A stretch of 64,000 nt of DNA, taken from Fodinibius sp051746985. Lineage in GTDB: Bacteria > Bacteroidota > Rhodothermia > Balneolales > Balneolaceae. The notes beneath the pieces were generated by a model. It saw only the letters and a list, made by a program, of their open reading frames with translations. It did no database searches and was not told the origin of the DNA. The stretch lies in contig JBNJFP010000004.1 in NCBI GenBank assembly GCA_051746985.1, forward strand, positions 1 to 64,000, written 5' to 3'. This document shows positions 43,211-52,245 of the stretch, in pieces (the stretch's first letter is position 1; each line of letters starts with the position of its first letter). The translations under genes were made by a program, and so were the position numbers.

Positions 43211-43906
43211 TTATTGCCTGCTAAGTAATGGCACTACCGTTTCGGGAGGACCCTTCAGACTTAAATCCCAATCACTGAGATTTTTGCGCAGGCGCAGCAT
43301 AAATTCATTACTCGGATCAACCTTCTTAGTACGATAGCCATCGTCGAGTTCTTTCCACAAGTGGTGGTTCTCAAAAGCCAAGTATTCAAAATGCCCGATG
43401 AGATACTCAATATCATGTTTCTCATTGAGCTCTTTAATTAGTTTCGTGTTGGCTTCGAGCTGAGCTTCGGTAAGCCGGTCTGTATCACTGCCCACGTTTT
43501 CGATGCCAATGGCACTGTTATTTAGTCCAATAACATGACGAGCAAAAACGGTATCCGGCAACAACTGATGCACCTCCCCATTGCGTTTCACCAAGTAATG
43601 CGCAGAGACATTGAGATTGCTGGCATCATCGATGGCAGTACGCGATCCGGGCAGCGTAGGAGCATCAAAATACGCGAAGGTGTCCTCAAAAGAGGATGTG
43701 GCCGTCCAGTGTACAACCACCATTTGGGGATCGATAGTAGGCCTTTTTTTTGTAATCCCGTAGCGATTTTCTAAATACTCCAGCGACAACGCGGTCCGCG
43801 TAGAATCAAACTGAATGGGATTTTCATACACCGTAAAACCAGATTTACTTTTACATGATGCCAGAAAGGTAACGCCCAATACAACCATCAGTATCTTTTT
43901 AATCAT
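43211..43906 (-). CDS. N-acetylmuramoyl-L-alanine amidase (Amidase_2), lipoprotein
   Basis: A 231-residue zinc amidase of the Amidase_2/PGRP fold, which cuts the bond between N-acetylmuramic acid and L-alanine in peptidoglycan. The signal ends in LASC (lipidated Cys18). Zinc-ligand and core motifs: VVHWTATSS (first His), SAHYLVKRNGEVHQLLPD, FARHVIGLNNSAIGIENVG and YLIGHFEY with a further His. It is the last gene of the minus-strand series that starts with the ECF sigma gene, 29 nt after the dehydrogenase gene. It could release peptide stems from muropeptides in the periplasm or at the surface. Confidence 0.9.
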   Translation of the reverse strand: MIKKILMVVLGVTFLASCKSKSGFTVYENPIQFDSTRTALSLEYLENRYGITKKRPTIDPQMVVVHWTATSSFEDTFAYFDAPTLPGSRTAIDDASNLNVSAHYLVKRNGEVHQLLPDTVFARHVIGLNNSAIGIENVGSDTDRLTEAQLEANTKLIKELNEKHDIEYLIGHFEYLAFENHHLWKELDDGYRTKKVDPSNEFMLRLRKNLSDWDLSLKGPPETVVPLLSRQ

Positions 43907-43935
43907 CTTTAAATAAGTTATTCTGTATGGATACG

Positions 43936-44922
43936 TTATCCGCTAAAATATGCGGGGGCCGTAATATCGAGCATCGTCCTTAAGCCTGACGTTGCCCTGC
44001 CGATAGCCCGAATGGCATTCACAACAATAGCCGAAGTTGCAATATCACCATTTATTCCGCCATCAATGGTTGAAGTAAACTCCGGATCTCCAAAAACATG
44101 AATACTATCGTGTGGTTGTTCAATACCAACGGCCGCCTTAAAAACTAACGTAATAACTTCCCGTTCATTATGATAGCCCCGAGCTACCTGCCGCACCCCG
44201 GCAACTTCTCCACGGGCTACGGTTCCGCTTTCTGTTTGGATAGGACACTCGGCCCGGACCGGCACCAGCATTTCACTAACGTTGTTCAGCTCCCAGTTCA
44301 TGGCATCGGCAATCATATAAACAGATTCGGGAAGTCCCACATGACGTATTTTTTCTCGTTTTTCTTCAAATTCTTCTTCCGTAAGCCCCACCCCAATTTT
44401 ATCACGGAATGGTTTTCTCCGGGGACGCGCATCCTGCACGCGCTCCACTTTTATGTGATCAACCTGCTGGCAGACGGAGGTCAGAACTGATGGCAAATAA
44501 TCCATCAAAAAACCAGGATTAACACCCGTTCCCACGCACGCAACATCGTTTTCGGTGCAGTATTTGTTGATGCGGCGGGCAATATCGGGCTGGCTTTGCC
44601 AGGGATGCGAAAGCTCCTCGCAAGTGGAAACGATATCCAGCCCATAAGCAGCAACCTCTTTTATTTGAGGTTCTATTTTCTGTAGAGATGAAACGGTTGA
44701 AATTACCGCTACATCGGCCTTTTCGATCGCCCTACACGAGTTAAGGTCGGCCGAAACATCTACACCCAGCTTCTCTATGCCGGCAAGTTCACCTACATCG
44801 TTACCCGTTTTTTTGAGATCGGGATCAACGGCCCCGACAATTTGGATGCCATCGCGTTCATGAAGATAACGGCTAAGGCGCTGTCCTATGGGACCCAGTC
44901 CCAGTTGAATTACATTAATCAT
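43936..44922 (-). CDS. NAD(P)-dependent dehydrogenase, 2,4-diaminopentanoate dehydrogenase/DapB-like
   Basis: With the ATG at 44922 (328 residues) the protein begins MINVIQLGLGPIGQRLSRYL, a Rossmann G-x-G-x-x-G motif; the frame upstream only overlaps the next gene. The fold resembles DapB with the family mark ACVGTGVNPGFLMDYLP seen in 2,4-diaminopentanoate dehydrogenases and related amine dehydrogenases. It should oxidise or reduce a small amino or diamino acid with NAD(P) in the cytosol. The neighbours act on peptidoglycan, so a diamino acid such as DAP or a product of it is a reasonable guess at a substrate, but nothing in the sequence proves it. It lies 19 nt after the serine hydrolase gene. 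Confidence 0.8.
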   Translation of the reverse strand: MINVIQLGLGPIGQRLSRYLHERDGIQIVGAVDPDLKKTGNDVGELAGIEKLGVDVSADLNSCRAIEKADVAVISTVSSLQKIEPQIKEVAAYGLDIVSTCEELSHPWQSQPDIARRINKYCTENDVACVGTGVNPGFLMDYLPSVLTSVCQQVDHIKVERVQDARPRRKPFRDKIGVGLTEEEFEEKREKIRHVGLPESVYMIADAMNWELNNVSEMLVPVRAECPIQTESGTVARGEVAGVRQVARGYHNEREVITLVFKAAVGIEQPHDSIHVFGDPEFTSTIDGGINGDIATSAIVVNAIRAIGRATSGLRTMLDITAPAYFSG

Positions 44923-44941
44923 TAAATAATATTTTTTTGAG

Positions 44942-45847
44942 TTACTTTGTAACGAAATCGTGAATAGATCGGGAAATATCTGCAAAAGCGTCGAGCACCT
45001 GATCGCGGTCTTCTGCTTCTTTCGAAAGAAGAACCAACACATACCGTTGTCCATCGGGTAGTTCTACAATTCCCACATCATGATTCACGCCGGTAATCCA
45101 TCCCGTTTTATGAGCAACTTCAACGTCTTCGGGTAGGCGGGCGGGAATCATCTCGTTAAATTTCTGCTGTTTCAGAATCCTGATCATCTCCTCAGATGCT
45201 TCTGTGCCAACGGCCTCACCACGCGCCAGTTTATCGTAGATCACAACCTCATCAAAAGCGGTAGTGCGATTACTTAGTCCCTGCTCAAAAGCTTTTATAT
45301 CTTCGACCCCGCGCAGCACTTTAATGCTGTCGGCCCCATAATCACGCATCGTCTGCGTCACATTCTGTGCGCCCACTTTTTCAATGAGGATATTGGTAGC
45401 CAGGTTACTGCTCATGGTAATCATATCGTTAATCAGTTTCCTGATGGGACGTTTTTTACCAATAACACCATATAACTCTTCCTCACTATCTTCACCCAGA
45501 TCCATCTGATAGCGACTACTGTCCACAATGCTGCGAAACTCATTTTTGACTTCAATGGAATCATCCAGTGAAAAAACGCCCGCTTCGGCCTGTTTGAACA
45601 GCTCAATCATTACTGGCGTCTTCATGGTACTTGCAGCATGGAACATCTCTCGTTCGTTGATAAAGAGCGAATCTCCACTCGTGGGATCCAGAAAACCAAC
45701 GGCAAAAGTACCATCCACAGAATACAACCGTTCATTAATGTGATCTTGGAGCTCAGCCGTCGTTTGGGGCGCGGAATTGCATCCCCCCAATATAGCTGCG
45801 GCAAGTAGGACAAAAAGAAACGGGCTTGTTTTCAAATCAAAAGTCAC
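44942..45847 (-). CDS. Class A beta-lactamase-related serine hydrolase, lipoprotein
   Basis: A 301-residue serine hydrolase of the beta-lactamase/transpeptidase fold. The signal ends in ILGGC (Cys23). Motifs: S-x-x-K as STMK (73-76, nucleophile Ser73), S-x-N as SSN in ITMSSNLATNILIE, and KTG in AHKTGWITGVNHDVGIV. The class A Glu166 omega-loop E-x-E-L-N is not obvious, so penicillin hydrolysis is uncertain; many lineage members of this type are of unknown substrate, possibly D-amino peptides. It is 12 nt downstream of the NlpC/P60 gene and 19 nt upstream of the dehydrogenase gene, in the presumed peptide-scavenging operon. Confidence 0.88.
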   Translation of the reverse strand: MTFDLKTSPFLFVLLAAAILGGCNSAPQTTAELQDHINERLYSVDGTFAVGFLDPTSGDSLFINEREMFHAASTMKTPVMIELFKQAEAGVFSLDDSIEVKNEFRSIVDSSRYQMDLGEDSEEELYGVIGKKRPIRKLINDMITMSSNLATNILIEKVGAQNVTQTMRDYGADSIKVLRGVEDIKAFEQGLSNRTTAFDEVVIYDKLARGEAVGTEASEEMIRILKQQKFNEMIPARLPEDVEVAHKTGWITGVNHDVGIVELPDGQRYVLVLLSKEAEDRDQVLDAFADISRSIHDFVTK

Positions 45848-45859
45848 GTGTAAGCTACC

Positions 45860-47044
45860 CTAAATTTGGTACATATTTTCAACGTCGATGATGTTGCCTT
45901 CCTTATGCTGAAGGTAGCGACGTGTTTCGAGATATCGATTAAGATTGTATTCATCATAGTATTCCGATTCGGGGTCAACGCTGCTTATTTTAACCCGTCC
46001 GGCCGAGTGGATAAACTGATCGTCGCCAATCCACATGCCCACGTGCACCACGCGCCGGTCGCGTTCTTCGGTCGCTTCCTGACCAAAGAATAACAAGTCA
46101 CCCGGACGCAGATTATCAAATCCATCAGAAGTATCAACAAGTTCACCCGCATGAATTTGCTGGGAAGCATCTCGAGGAATTACCCAGCCATTCATAAAAT
46201 AAATCGTCTTGGTGAAGCCGCTGCAATCCATTCCTTTTGAGGATGTCCCTCCCCAAAGATAAGGCGCACCTTTGAGTGATTTTGCCTGTGCAACAAGATC
46301 ATTTTCCGAGGCTTCCACAGAGGCCTTCCAGTCGTCAAACGAGCGTGCCTCAGAACGACTTACGAAACCGGTTCTGCCGTCGGGATAGCTTACCTCGTAA
46401 TAATTTCCTGTAGTGCCAGTTGTTTTGAGGATGCTGCCGCTTACCAGATCCGAAACCTTGGTCGCCTCGCTGCTCGGATCTTCATAGGCATAGCCATTGG
46501 TTTCGAGGTAAATAATTTTATCTGCTTCTTTCCAGTCCTCATACTTTTCCTCATCCATGGGCTCCACGCCACCATAATCCACCCACGAAAGGTAATCATC
46601 GGGCGTTTGAATGAGATACCAACTGCCCTGTTTTTTGAGCACCTTCACCGGCATACCAAGCGTGGCCTGGGTAACCAGCTGCGCAGGGTGCGAGGGCTCT
46701 GACCGAAGATTGGCTACAGAATTGTTAATAATGCCAAGTGTATTGCCTTCTAATTCTTCATCTGGAAGTACCTTAATGCTGTCAATAGCCGTAATATCGC
46801 GGCTGGAAAGAGAATCCAGAAGCGCATTTTTAGCTTCCGATAAATTGGTTTCTCCTTTCAGGGTCCATTCGCCATTAGTCGACTGCAACTGCACATCAAA
46901 TAAGGCTACTCGGCCATCGGGCACAAAATGATCAGAGGTATTTGCTACAACTTGTTCAAGATCTTGCTTCTGTGAGGTGTCGCACGCGACCGTGCCAACA
47001 ATTAAAAGGACAATTAAAAATGTGGGTATAACTCTGTACTTCAT
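45860..47044 (-). CDS. NlpC/P60 cysteine peptidase with SH3 domains (YkfC-like), lipoprotein
   Basis: A 394-residue lipoprotein (signal ending VGTVAC, Cys21). SH3-like regions precede the catalytic domain (about 115-165, GIINNSVANLRSEPSHPAQL and KVLKKQGSWYLIQTPDDYLSWVDYGGV; a second near 185-235). The C-terminal NlpC/P60 domain has catalytic Cys274 in GMDCSGFTKTIYFMNGW and His in VVHVGMWIGDDQFIHSAG. The arrangement and the DCSGFTKT with IPRDASQQ resemble YkfC, a gamma-D-glutamyl-L-diamino acid endopeptidase that acts on stem peptides released from peptidoglycan. It begins after a terminator hairpin that follows susD, so it may have its own promoter or be reached by read-through. Confidence 0.92.
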   Translation of the reverse strand: MKYRVIPTFLIVLLIVGTVACDTSQKQDLEQVVANTSDHFVPDGRVALFDVQLQSTNGEWTLKGETNLSEAKNALLDSLSSRDITAIDSIKVLPDEELEGNTLGIINNSVANLRSEPSHPAQLVTQATLGMPVKVLKKQGSWYLIQTPDDYLSWVDYGGVEPMDEEKYEDWKEADKIIYLETNGYAYEDPSSEATKVSDLVSGSILKTTGTTGNYYEVSYPDGRTGFVSRSEARSFDDWKASVEASENDLVAQAKSLKGAPYLWGGTSSKGMDCSGFTKTIYFMNGWVIPRDASQQIHAGELVDTSDGFDNLRPGDLLFFGQEATEERDRRVVHVGMWIGDDQFIHSAGRVKISSVDPESEYYDEYNLNRYLETRRYLQHKEGNIIDVENMYQI

Positions 47045-47076
47045 AAGATTCTTAAAAATAGGTTATGTTAATACAT

Positions 47077-47109
47077 AAAAGGCACAGAAAGTAACTCTCT
47101 GTGCCTTTT
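47077..47109 (-). terminator. Rho-independent terminator after susD
   Basis: AAAAGGCACAGA (47077-47088) pairs exactly with TCTGTGCCTTTT (47098-47109) around a 9-nt loop. On the minus strand the hairpin ends in TTTT followed by an AT-rich tail. It lies 54 nt after the susD stop and 33 nt before the NlpC/P60 start. The four bases of U at the tail are short, so partial read-through is plausible. Confidence 0.75.
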
Positions 47110-47162
47110 ATAGTGTTCGTTAAACCGTTGTATTATCGGGAATATAACCCGTTAATTGAAAA

Positions 47163-48545
47163 TTAATCTACATCCCACCAGAGGCGGCCATTAATAGTAT
47201 TCTCTCCGCCAAACTGACGGTCCACAGCCTCCTCATAATTTTCTGTATTATTAAGGGCTTCATCTGAAGTATAGGCTTGTCTAAGTGGCACATTCCTACC
47301 TTCTGGGTTTACCATATTATCAGGATATCCAGTTCGTCGATACTCTGCCCATGCTTCATATCCATGCATATACAAATGGATATATCGTTGAGTGGCAATT
47401 TGCTCGATTGCAGCATTGGGATCATAGGGCTCCTCTTGCAAATAACCCTGCACTCCATCATCACTGCCAGTCCACTGAACAATTGAAGCCTCAACAGCCT
47501 CATTATAATTGGTAACCGGATCTTCACCAGTTACCCATCCACGTTCAGCTGCTTCCGCAACTGCAAACAGTGCCTGAGCATAGGTCACCAAATAAACGGG
47601 CGCATCTTGTTCGTGAATATCAGCACCTAACAGAGAATAATCATCTGTGTTGAGTTGATCATCATCAGTTGTACCATAGGGCAACCCTACAAAATCACCA
47701 CTTGAGTTCGCCGGATCACCATAGACAGACAACCGTGGATCATCTACAGGCTCCATCATATCAACAAGACGTTCACTAAGGGCCCACCATTCTCGAGACT
47801 GACGAACAATCTGGTCGTGCCAATAATTCTCATTATTCTCATCTTCCAGATGTTGGAAAACAAGATTATCGTCATTTGAGGTCATAATACCGTCATCGAG
47901 AGCAGAATTAAACTCATCTTCGGCCCATTGTTCATCTACTTCGGATAATCGAAGTGCCATCAACAGACGTATGGTATTACTCAACTTTTCCCATTTCTCG
48001 ATATCTCCGTCATAGATGATATCATTACTGAGCGAACCTGAGGTATCGAGCTCATCTCCTGCATCTTTAAGCGAGGTGAAGATACTTTCGTATATATCCT
48101 CTTGCGTATCGTAAGCAGGTGTAAAATCTTCCACTCCTTCCAAGGCCTCTGAATAGGGAATATCGCCCCATCGATCAGTAGTATGCCAGAAGAAATATCC
48201 TTTTAAGATTTTTGCTACAGCCACTTCATTAGCATTATCCGAATTATCGATTGCTGTTTGTAGATTTTGTAGCGGTCCCTCATACAACCAGTAAAAACTG
48301 GTTGTAGCCTGTGGATATAACGACCCATCAATATATATTGTTTCTGATAGGTACTGGGCATTATATTCTCCCTGCGGGGATGAGCTTAATCCCGGAAGGG
48401 ATAGCATAGCATTAGCAATAAGCTGCGAAGACTCAGCTTCACTGGGCAAGTTTGGATTATCGTTAATATCATCATCAAAACTTGCGATATCGCAGCTACT
48501 AACTACAAACGCAATAATCGTTATTGATAAAATTAATTTCTTCAT
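47163..48545 (-). CDS. SusD/RagB family outer-membrane lipoprotein
   Basis: A 460-residue substrate-capturing lipoprotein of the SusD-like family that lids the SusC barrel. The signal ends in VVSSC (Cys18) and is followed by an Asp/Asn-rich stretch. The protein is largely helical, with TPR-like segments such as NEVAVAKILKGYFFWHTTDRWGDIPYSEAL, and ends with YEAWAEYRRTGYPDNMVNPEG and RLWWDVD, patterns known in the SusD-like_2 group. Its gene follows susC after 10 nt. RagB, a relative, binds oligopeptides, and many SusD proteins bind glycans, so the ligand is not fixed by family. The downstream genes favour peptides. Confidence 0.92.
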   Translation of the reverse strand: MKKLILSITIIAFVVSSCDIASFDDDINDNPNLPSEAESSQLIANAMLSLPGLSSSPQGEYNAQYLSETIYIDGSLYPQATTSFYWLYEGPLQNLQTAIDNSDNANEVAVAKILKGYFFWHTTDRWGDIPYSEALEGVEDFTPAYDTQEDIYESIFTSLKDAGDELDTSGSLSNDIIYDGDIEKWEKLSNTIRLLMALRLSEVDEQWAEDEFNSALDDGIMTSNDDNLVFQHLEDENNENYWHDQIVRQSREWWALSERLVDMMEPVDDPRLSVYGDPANSSGDFVGLPYGTTDDDQLNTDDYSLLGADIHEQDAPVYLVTYAQALFAVAEAAERGWVTGEDPVTNYNEAVEASIVQWTGSDDGVQGYLQEEPYDPNAAIEQIATQRYIHLYMHGYEAWAEYRRTGYPDNMVNPEGRNVPLRQAYTSDEALNNTENYEEAVDRQFGGENTINGRLWWDVD

Positions 48546-48555
48546 AGTAATACTC

Positions 48556-51500
48556 TTAGAAAGTTAAGCTTAAGTTCATTCCGAATGTACGAACAGAATT
48601 CAGCTGGCCGGTTTCAGTCCAAGTAATATCTTGGCTACCCGTGGACAACTCTGAGGGATCTAATCCATCGGGTGCTGCTTGCCAAATCATTACCGGATTT
48701 TTGGCATAAACAGCAACTTCTGCGGATCTAACCGGCAATTTCTCCGTTATTGTATTACCCAATTGATATCCCAGCTTGACTTCATTCAACTTTATATATG
48801 AAGCATCGGTTACCCAATCCTCATATATATCATCACCAAGTATTCCGTTGTAATAGTCACGGGCATTAACATAAGCCGTAACTTCATCTCCAGTAGATTC
48901 TGATATTCCCTCAACTTTTACTCCTCCACCTTCTGAAACAGGATCGCGGACATTATTACCTTTGTCATTTGTTGCGGCTGTCTGAGGAGCCAAACCTGTT
49001 TTGTGAGCTAACATTCGTGACCAACTAAAGAACTGTCCGCCAGACTGAAAGCTAATCATCGTAGCCAAGCTAAAGTTCTTATAGTTAAACACGTTCTGGA
49101 AACCACCGGTAAATTCTGGCAGAACGCCACCGAAATCATGGGTAGCATCTGTCCACATCGGCATATTATTATCATCTAACAAGATCTGACCGGTTTCCTC
49201 ATCACGCTGATATGCCTGACCAACAAGCCGACCAAATGATTCGCCTTCGTAGGAATTCAAATAACTTGAGACAAGAGAATAACTGTGGCTATCATGGGTG
49301 TAAACATCAATATCAGGGTGTAACTCAACAACCTGATTTTGATTTCTTCCCAAGTTGAAGTTTGAGTTCCACGCAAAATTATCGGACTCAATAGGTGTGC
49401 CGGAAAGTTCAACTTCTATACCCTTGTTTTCGATAAGTCCGGCATTAATAGTAGCAGTGTTATATCCACTTGTCCCAGAGATATCTAACGGGATAATTTG
49501 GTTTTCACTTTGTTGTTCATAATAAGTGAAACTCAATTCCAACCTATTAAAGAAACTTAAGTCAACACCACCCTCATAAGAATGAGAGAATGATGGTTGT
49601 ATTTCAGGATTGTTCAGATTATTTGGCACCGAAAGTGTATTCGTTCCGTCATAATTGGTTCCAATATTATAAAAAGGAGTAGTCTGATAAGGACTCAAGT
49701 CGGAACCAGCCTGTGCATAACTCAATCTGAGTTTACCAAATGACAACGGCTCCCAGTCAACAACCTCGCTAAATACGAAACTACCCGAAACTGACGGATA
49801 CCAATATGAGTTATTATCTTCGGGGAGCGTCGATGATTTATCATTCCTGACACTAAGATCGAGGAAATAGGTATCATCATAACCCAAAGTAGCTAACCCA
49901 TAAGCACTCAAAATTATTTTTTCTTGTTTGTAGGAAGTGTTATTAGGCCGATCTACGGAAGCTTCAATATTATAGTACCCGGGTGTTGATAAGCCACCCA
50001 CAGTTTCTTGTTCAAGATACGAATAGTTACTTTCAAACATATTTGTACCTAACGTCGCATCCAAAGAGAGTTTATCCCACGACTCTGTATATTGGGCAGA
50101 AAGATCGTAATTCATCTCTCTGTTTTCATGCTTTTCTACTGAATAACCAGGCGTTCCTACTCCGCCAAAAGCAGTTCTTCCCTCAATATTCTGTACGTAA
50201 ACATCACCACGTACCGAAGCACTGATAAGCAGATTTGAAGTAGCATTGAACTCTACCCCAAAATCGCCAAACACTCGGTTGCGGTCATCGTTGGTTGGAT
50301 TCTCATGCGCTACGAAATAAGGGTTCGACCAATATAATGGAGAAGGTGTATCTCCTTCACCATAACCCGACAGGTTCCAATGCTTTATTGTTCCATCATC
50401 GTACTTATAATCTTGCAATTCTTCCATGTCTGCACTGCGCTGGAACCACTGACGGAAATATTGGGATCCAAATCCATATCCCTGAGGCGGACGCTGGCCA
50501 CTGTTTCGTGCATAATTTACATTGGTTGAAAATGTCCAGTCTTCACTGACATCAATATCGCCGCTGACTCCCAAGTTATTTCTTTTTTGCCAAGTATTCG
50601 GATATACACCATCCGTACGGGAATCATTAAAACTCAGCCGGTAATTACTCATTTCACCACCACCCGAAATTGTTAATCCCTGATTAGATTTGTACCCGGT
50701 TTCAAAAAAGTTTTTGATGTTATCAGGCTGAGGCTCAAATGGTGTCAGTTCGCCATATTGGGGATCTTGCGGATAAAAACTTTGAAACTGGCGGACTGGA
50801 GTTCCATCCATTTTAGGTCCCCAGCTTTCATCAGCATGAGCTTCTACATATGGATCTCCATTGTCGAGTGTAGGGAATTCTTGGGAATATCCCGCACCAT
50901 ACTGATTCTGGTAATCCATGAAGTTGGCAGCGCGCTGCACCTCCATACCAGAGTTTAGTTCAACAGAAAAATCTTCTCCATCTGCACCACCTTTCGTAGT
51001 AATCATAACAACACCGTGCTCACCACGAATTCCGTATAAAGCTGAAGCAGCAGGACCCTTTAATACGTTTACAGACTCCACATCATTTGGGTTTACATCT
51101 TGGGCCAAGTTACCAAAATCTGCTCCACCACTTCCGGCAAAGTTCTGATTTGAAATTGGAGTTCCGTCAACCACAATGAGCGGCTGTCCTTCACCACTTA
51201 TTGAATTCACGCCGCGAATTTTAATGGTTTGAGTTCCTCCCATACTTGCACCGGAAGAACCAGAAATTTGTACGCCGGAAATTTTACCCGACAAAGATCC
51301 AAGAACGTTTTGATCTCTGGAATACGTTAAATCTTCTCCACCAACTTCTTGGGATGCATAACCGATAGAACGCTCATCACGATTAATGCCCAACGCCGTT
51401 ACCACTACATCTTCAAGTGCTTCAACCTCTGGTTCTAAGGAGACATCAACTGTTGAGCGGCCGTCAATAGCTACTTCCTGCTCTTGGTATCCCACAAAAG

Positions 51501-52113
51501 AAAACGTCAGAGAGGTCACCTCGTCGGGTACAGAAAGCGTGTATTCCCCATCCTGATTGGTTGAGGTTCCCATAGAAGGATCTTCAGTAGCCCGTACATT
51601 TACCCCGGGCAGCGGATCGCCTGTTTGCGCATCAGTAACCGTACCCGATATCTCCTGCTCCATGGCTATTTCAATAGGTTGTGGCTCGGGGCGCTCTTTA
51701 AGAATAATTTCACGGGTTTGAGAAATAGCCGCTTCATATTCTGTAGATGCCAATACTTTTTCTATCGCCTTTGCAGCCGAAACATCCTGTAAACTCACAG
51801 AAACCGGCTGACTCAATGACTGCAGCTTAGCATTATAGGCTATTCCCAAGTCGGCCTGCTGCACAATATCTTCAAGCACTTCATTAAGTGGTGTAGCTTC
51901 TGTCTGCACCGATACCGATTTCTGCAGTTCGGGTATATCGTCAGCATATTTGCTAACGGAATAAAATGAACTACTAACCGATTCTGATGATACCGATGTC
52001 AGATACTGTCCCTGAGCTTCAGCGCTAAAGGCCTGACTTACCGGTGTTAGCAGTAACAGAGCCAGGCAATAACACGCTGACCTTTTGAATATTTGTAATA
52101 ACATTTCTTTCAT
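48556..52113 (-). CDS. SusC/RagA family TonB-linked outer-membrane transporter with STN domain
   Basis: An 1185-residue TonB-dependent barrel. In order: signal peptide (1-30); secretin/TonB short N-terminal (STN) domain, about 65-140 (LNEVLEDIVQQADLGIAYN); carboxypeptidase-regulatory-like domain, about 152-232 (SGTVTDAQTGDPLPGVNVRA); plug, about 240-370 (VVVTALGINRDERSIGYASQEV, then SALYGIRGEHGVVMITTKG); and a barrel ending FGMNLSLTF with the terminal Phe needed for assembly. The STN domain is the part that signals to FecR-type anti-sigma factors, matching the fecR and sigma genes upstream. It should import a substrate captured by SusD, energised by TonB. Confidence 0.95.
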   Translation of the reverse strand: MKEMLLQIFKRSACYCLALLLLTPVSQAFSAEAQGQYLTSVSSESVSSSFYSVSKYADDIPELQKSVSVQTEATPLNEVLEDIVQQADLGIAYNAKLQSLSQPVSVSLQDVSAAKAIEKVLASTEYEAAISQTREIILKERPEPQPIEIAMEQEISGTVTDAQTGDPLPGVNVRATEDPSMGTSTNQDGEYTLSVPDEVTSLTFSFVGYQEQEVAIDGRSTVDVSLEPEVEALEDVVVTALGINRDERSIGYASQEVGGEDLTYSRDQNVLGSLSGKISGVQISGSSGASMGGTQTIKIRGVNSISGEGQPLIVVDGTPISNQNFAGSGGADFGNLAQDVNPNDVESVNVLKGPAASALYGIRGEHGVVMITTKGGADGEDFSVELNSGMEVQRAANFMDYQNQYGAGYSQEFPTLDNGDPYVEAHADESWGPKMDGTPVRQFQSFYPQDPQYGELTPFEPQPDNIKNFFETGYKSNQGLTISGGGEMSNYRLSFNDSRTDGVYPNTWQKRNNLGVSGDIDVSEDWTFSTNVNYARNSGQRPPQGYGFGSQYFRQWFQRSADMEELQDYKYDDGTIKHWNLSGYGEGDTPSPLYWSNPYFVAHENPTNDDRNRVFGDFGVEFNATSNLLISASVRGDVYVQNIEGRTAFGGVGTPGYSVEKHENREMNYDLSAQYTESWDKLSLDATLGTNMFESNYSYLEQETVGGLSTPGYYNIEASVDRPNNTSYKQEKIILSAYGLATLGYDDTYFLDLSVRNDKSSTLPEDNNSYWYPSVSGSFVFSEVVDWEPLSFGKLRLSYAQAGSDLSPYQTTPFYNIGTNYDGTNTLSVPNNLNNPEIQPSFSHSYEGGVDLSFFNRLELSFTYYEQQSENQIIPLDISGTSGYNTATINAGLIENKGIEVELSGTPIESDNFAWNSNFNLGRNQNQVVELHPDIDVYTHDSHSYSLVSSYLNSYEGESFGRLVGQAYQRDEETGQILLDDNNMPMWTDATHDFGGVLPEFTGGFQNVFNYKNFSLATMISFQSGGQFFSWSRMLAHKTGLAPQTAATNDKGNNVRDPVSEGGGVKVEGISESTGDEVTAYVNARDYYNGILGDDIYEDWVTDASYIKLNEVKLGYQLGNTITEKLPVRSAEVAVYAKNPVMIWQAAPDGLDPSELSTGSQDITWTETGQLNSVRTFGMNLSLTF

Positions 52114-52245
52114 AAAACCTCCGATTGGATTGTTTTTATTTTTAAAACGATTAACAAAGCGACAGAACTTGCGCTTTAATTCTCCAATTATGATTTACTT
52201 AATCCCACTGATCCTTCCTGTTTATTTTTTTATTGGTTGTTCTAT

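Noticed and set aside
43936..45054. Longer version of the dehydrogenase gene starting at 45054
   Set aside because: The extra 44 residues overlap the serine hydrolase gene and are not part of the fold; the Rossmann motif begins right after the ATG at 44922.
44942..45847. Antibiotic-resistance class A beta-lactamase
   Set aside because: SxxK and KTG motifs are present, but the omega-loop Glu motif is not evident, the protein is a lipoprotein, and the neighbours are cell-wall peptide enzymes.
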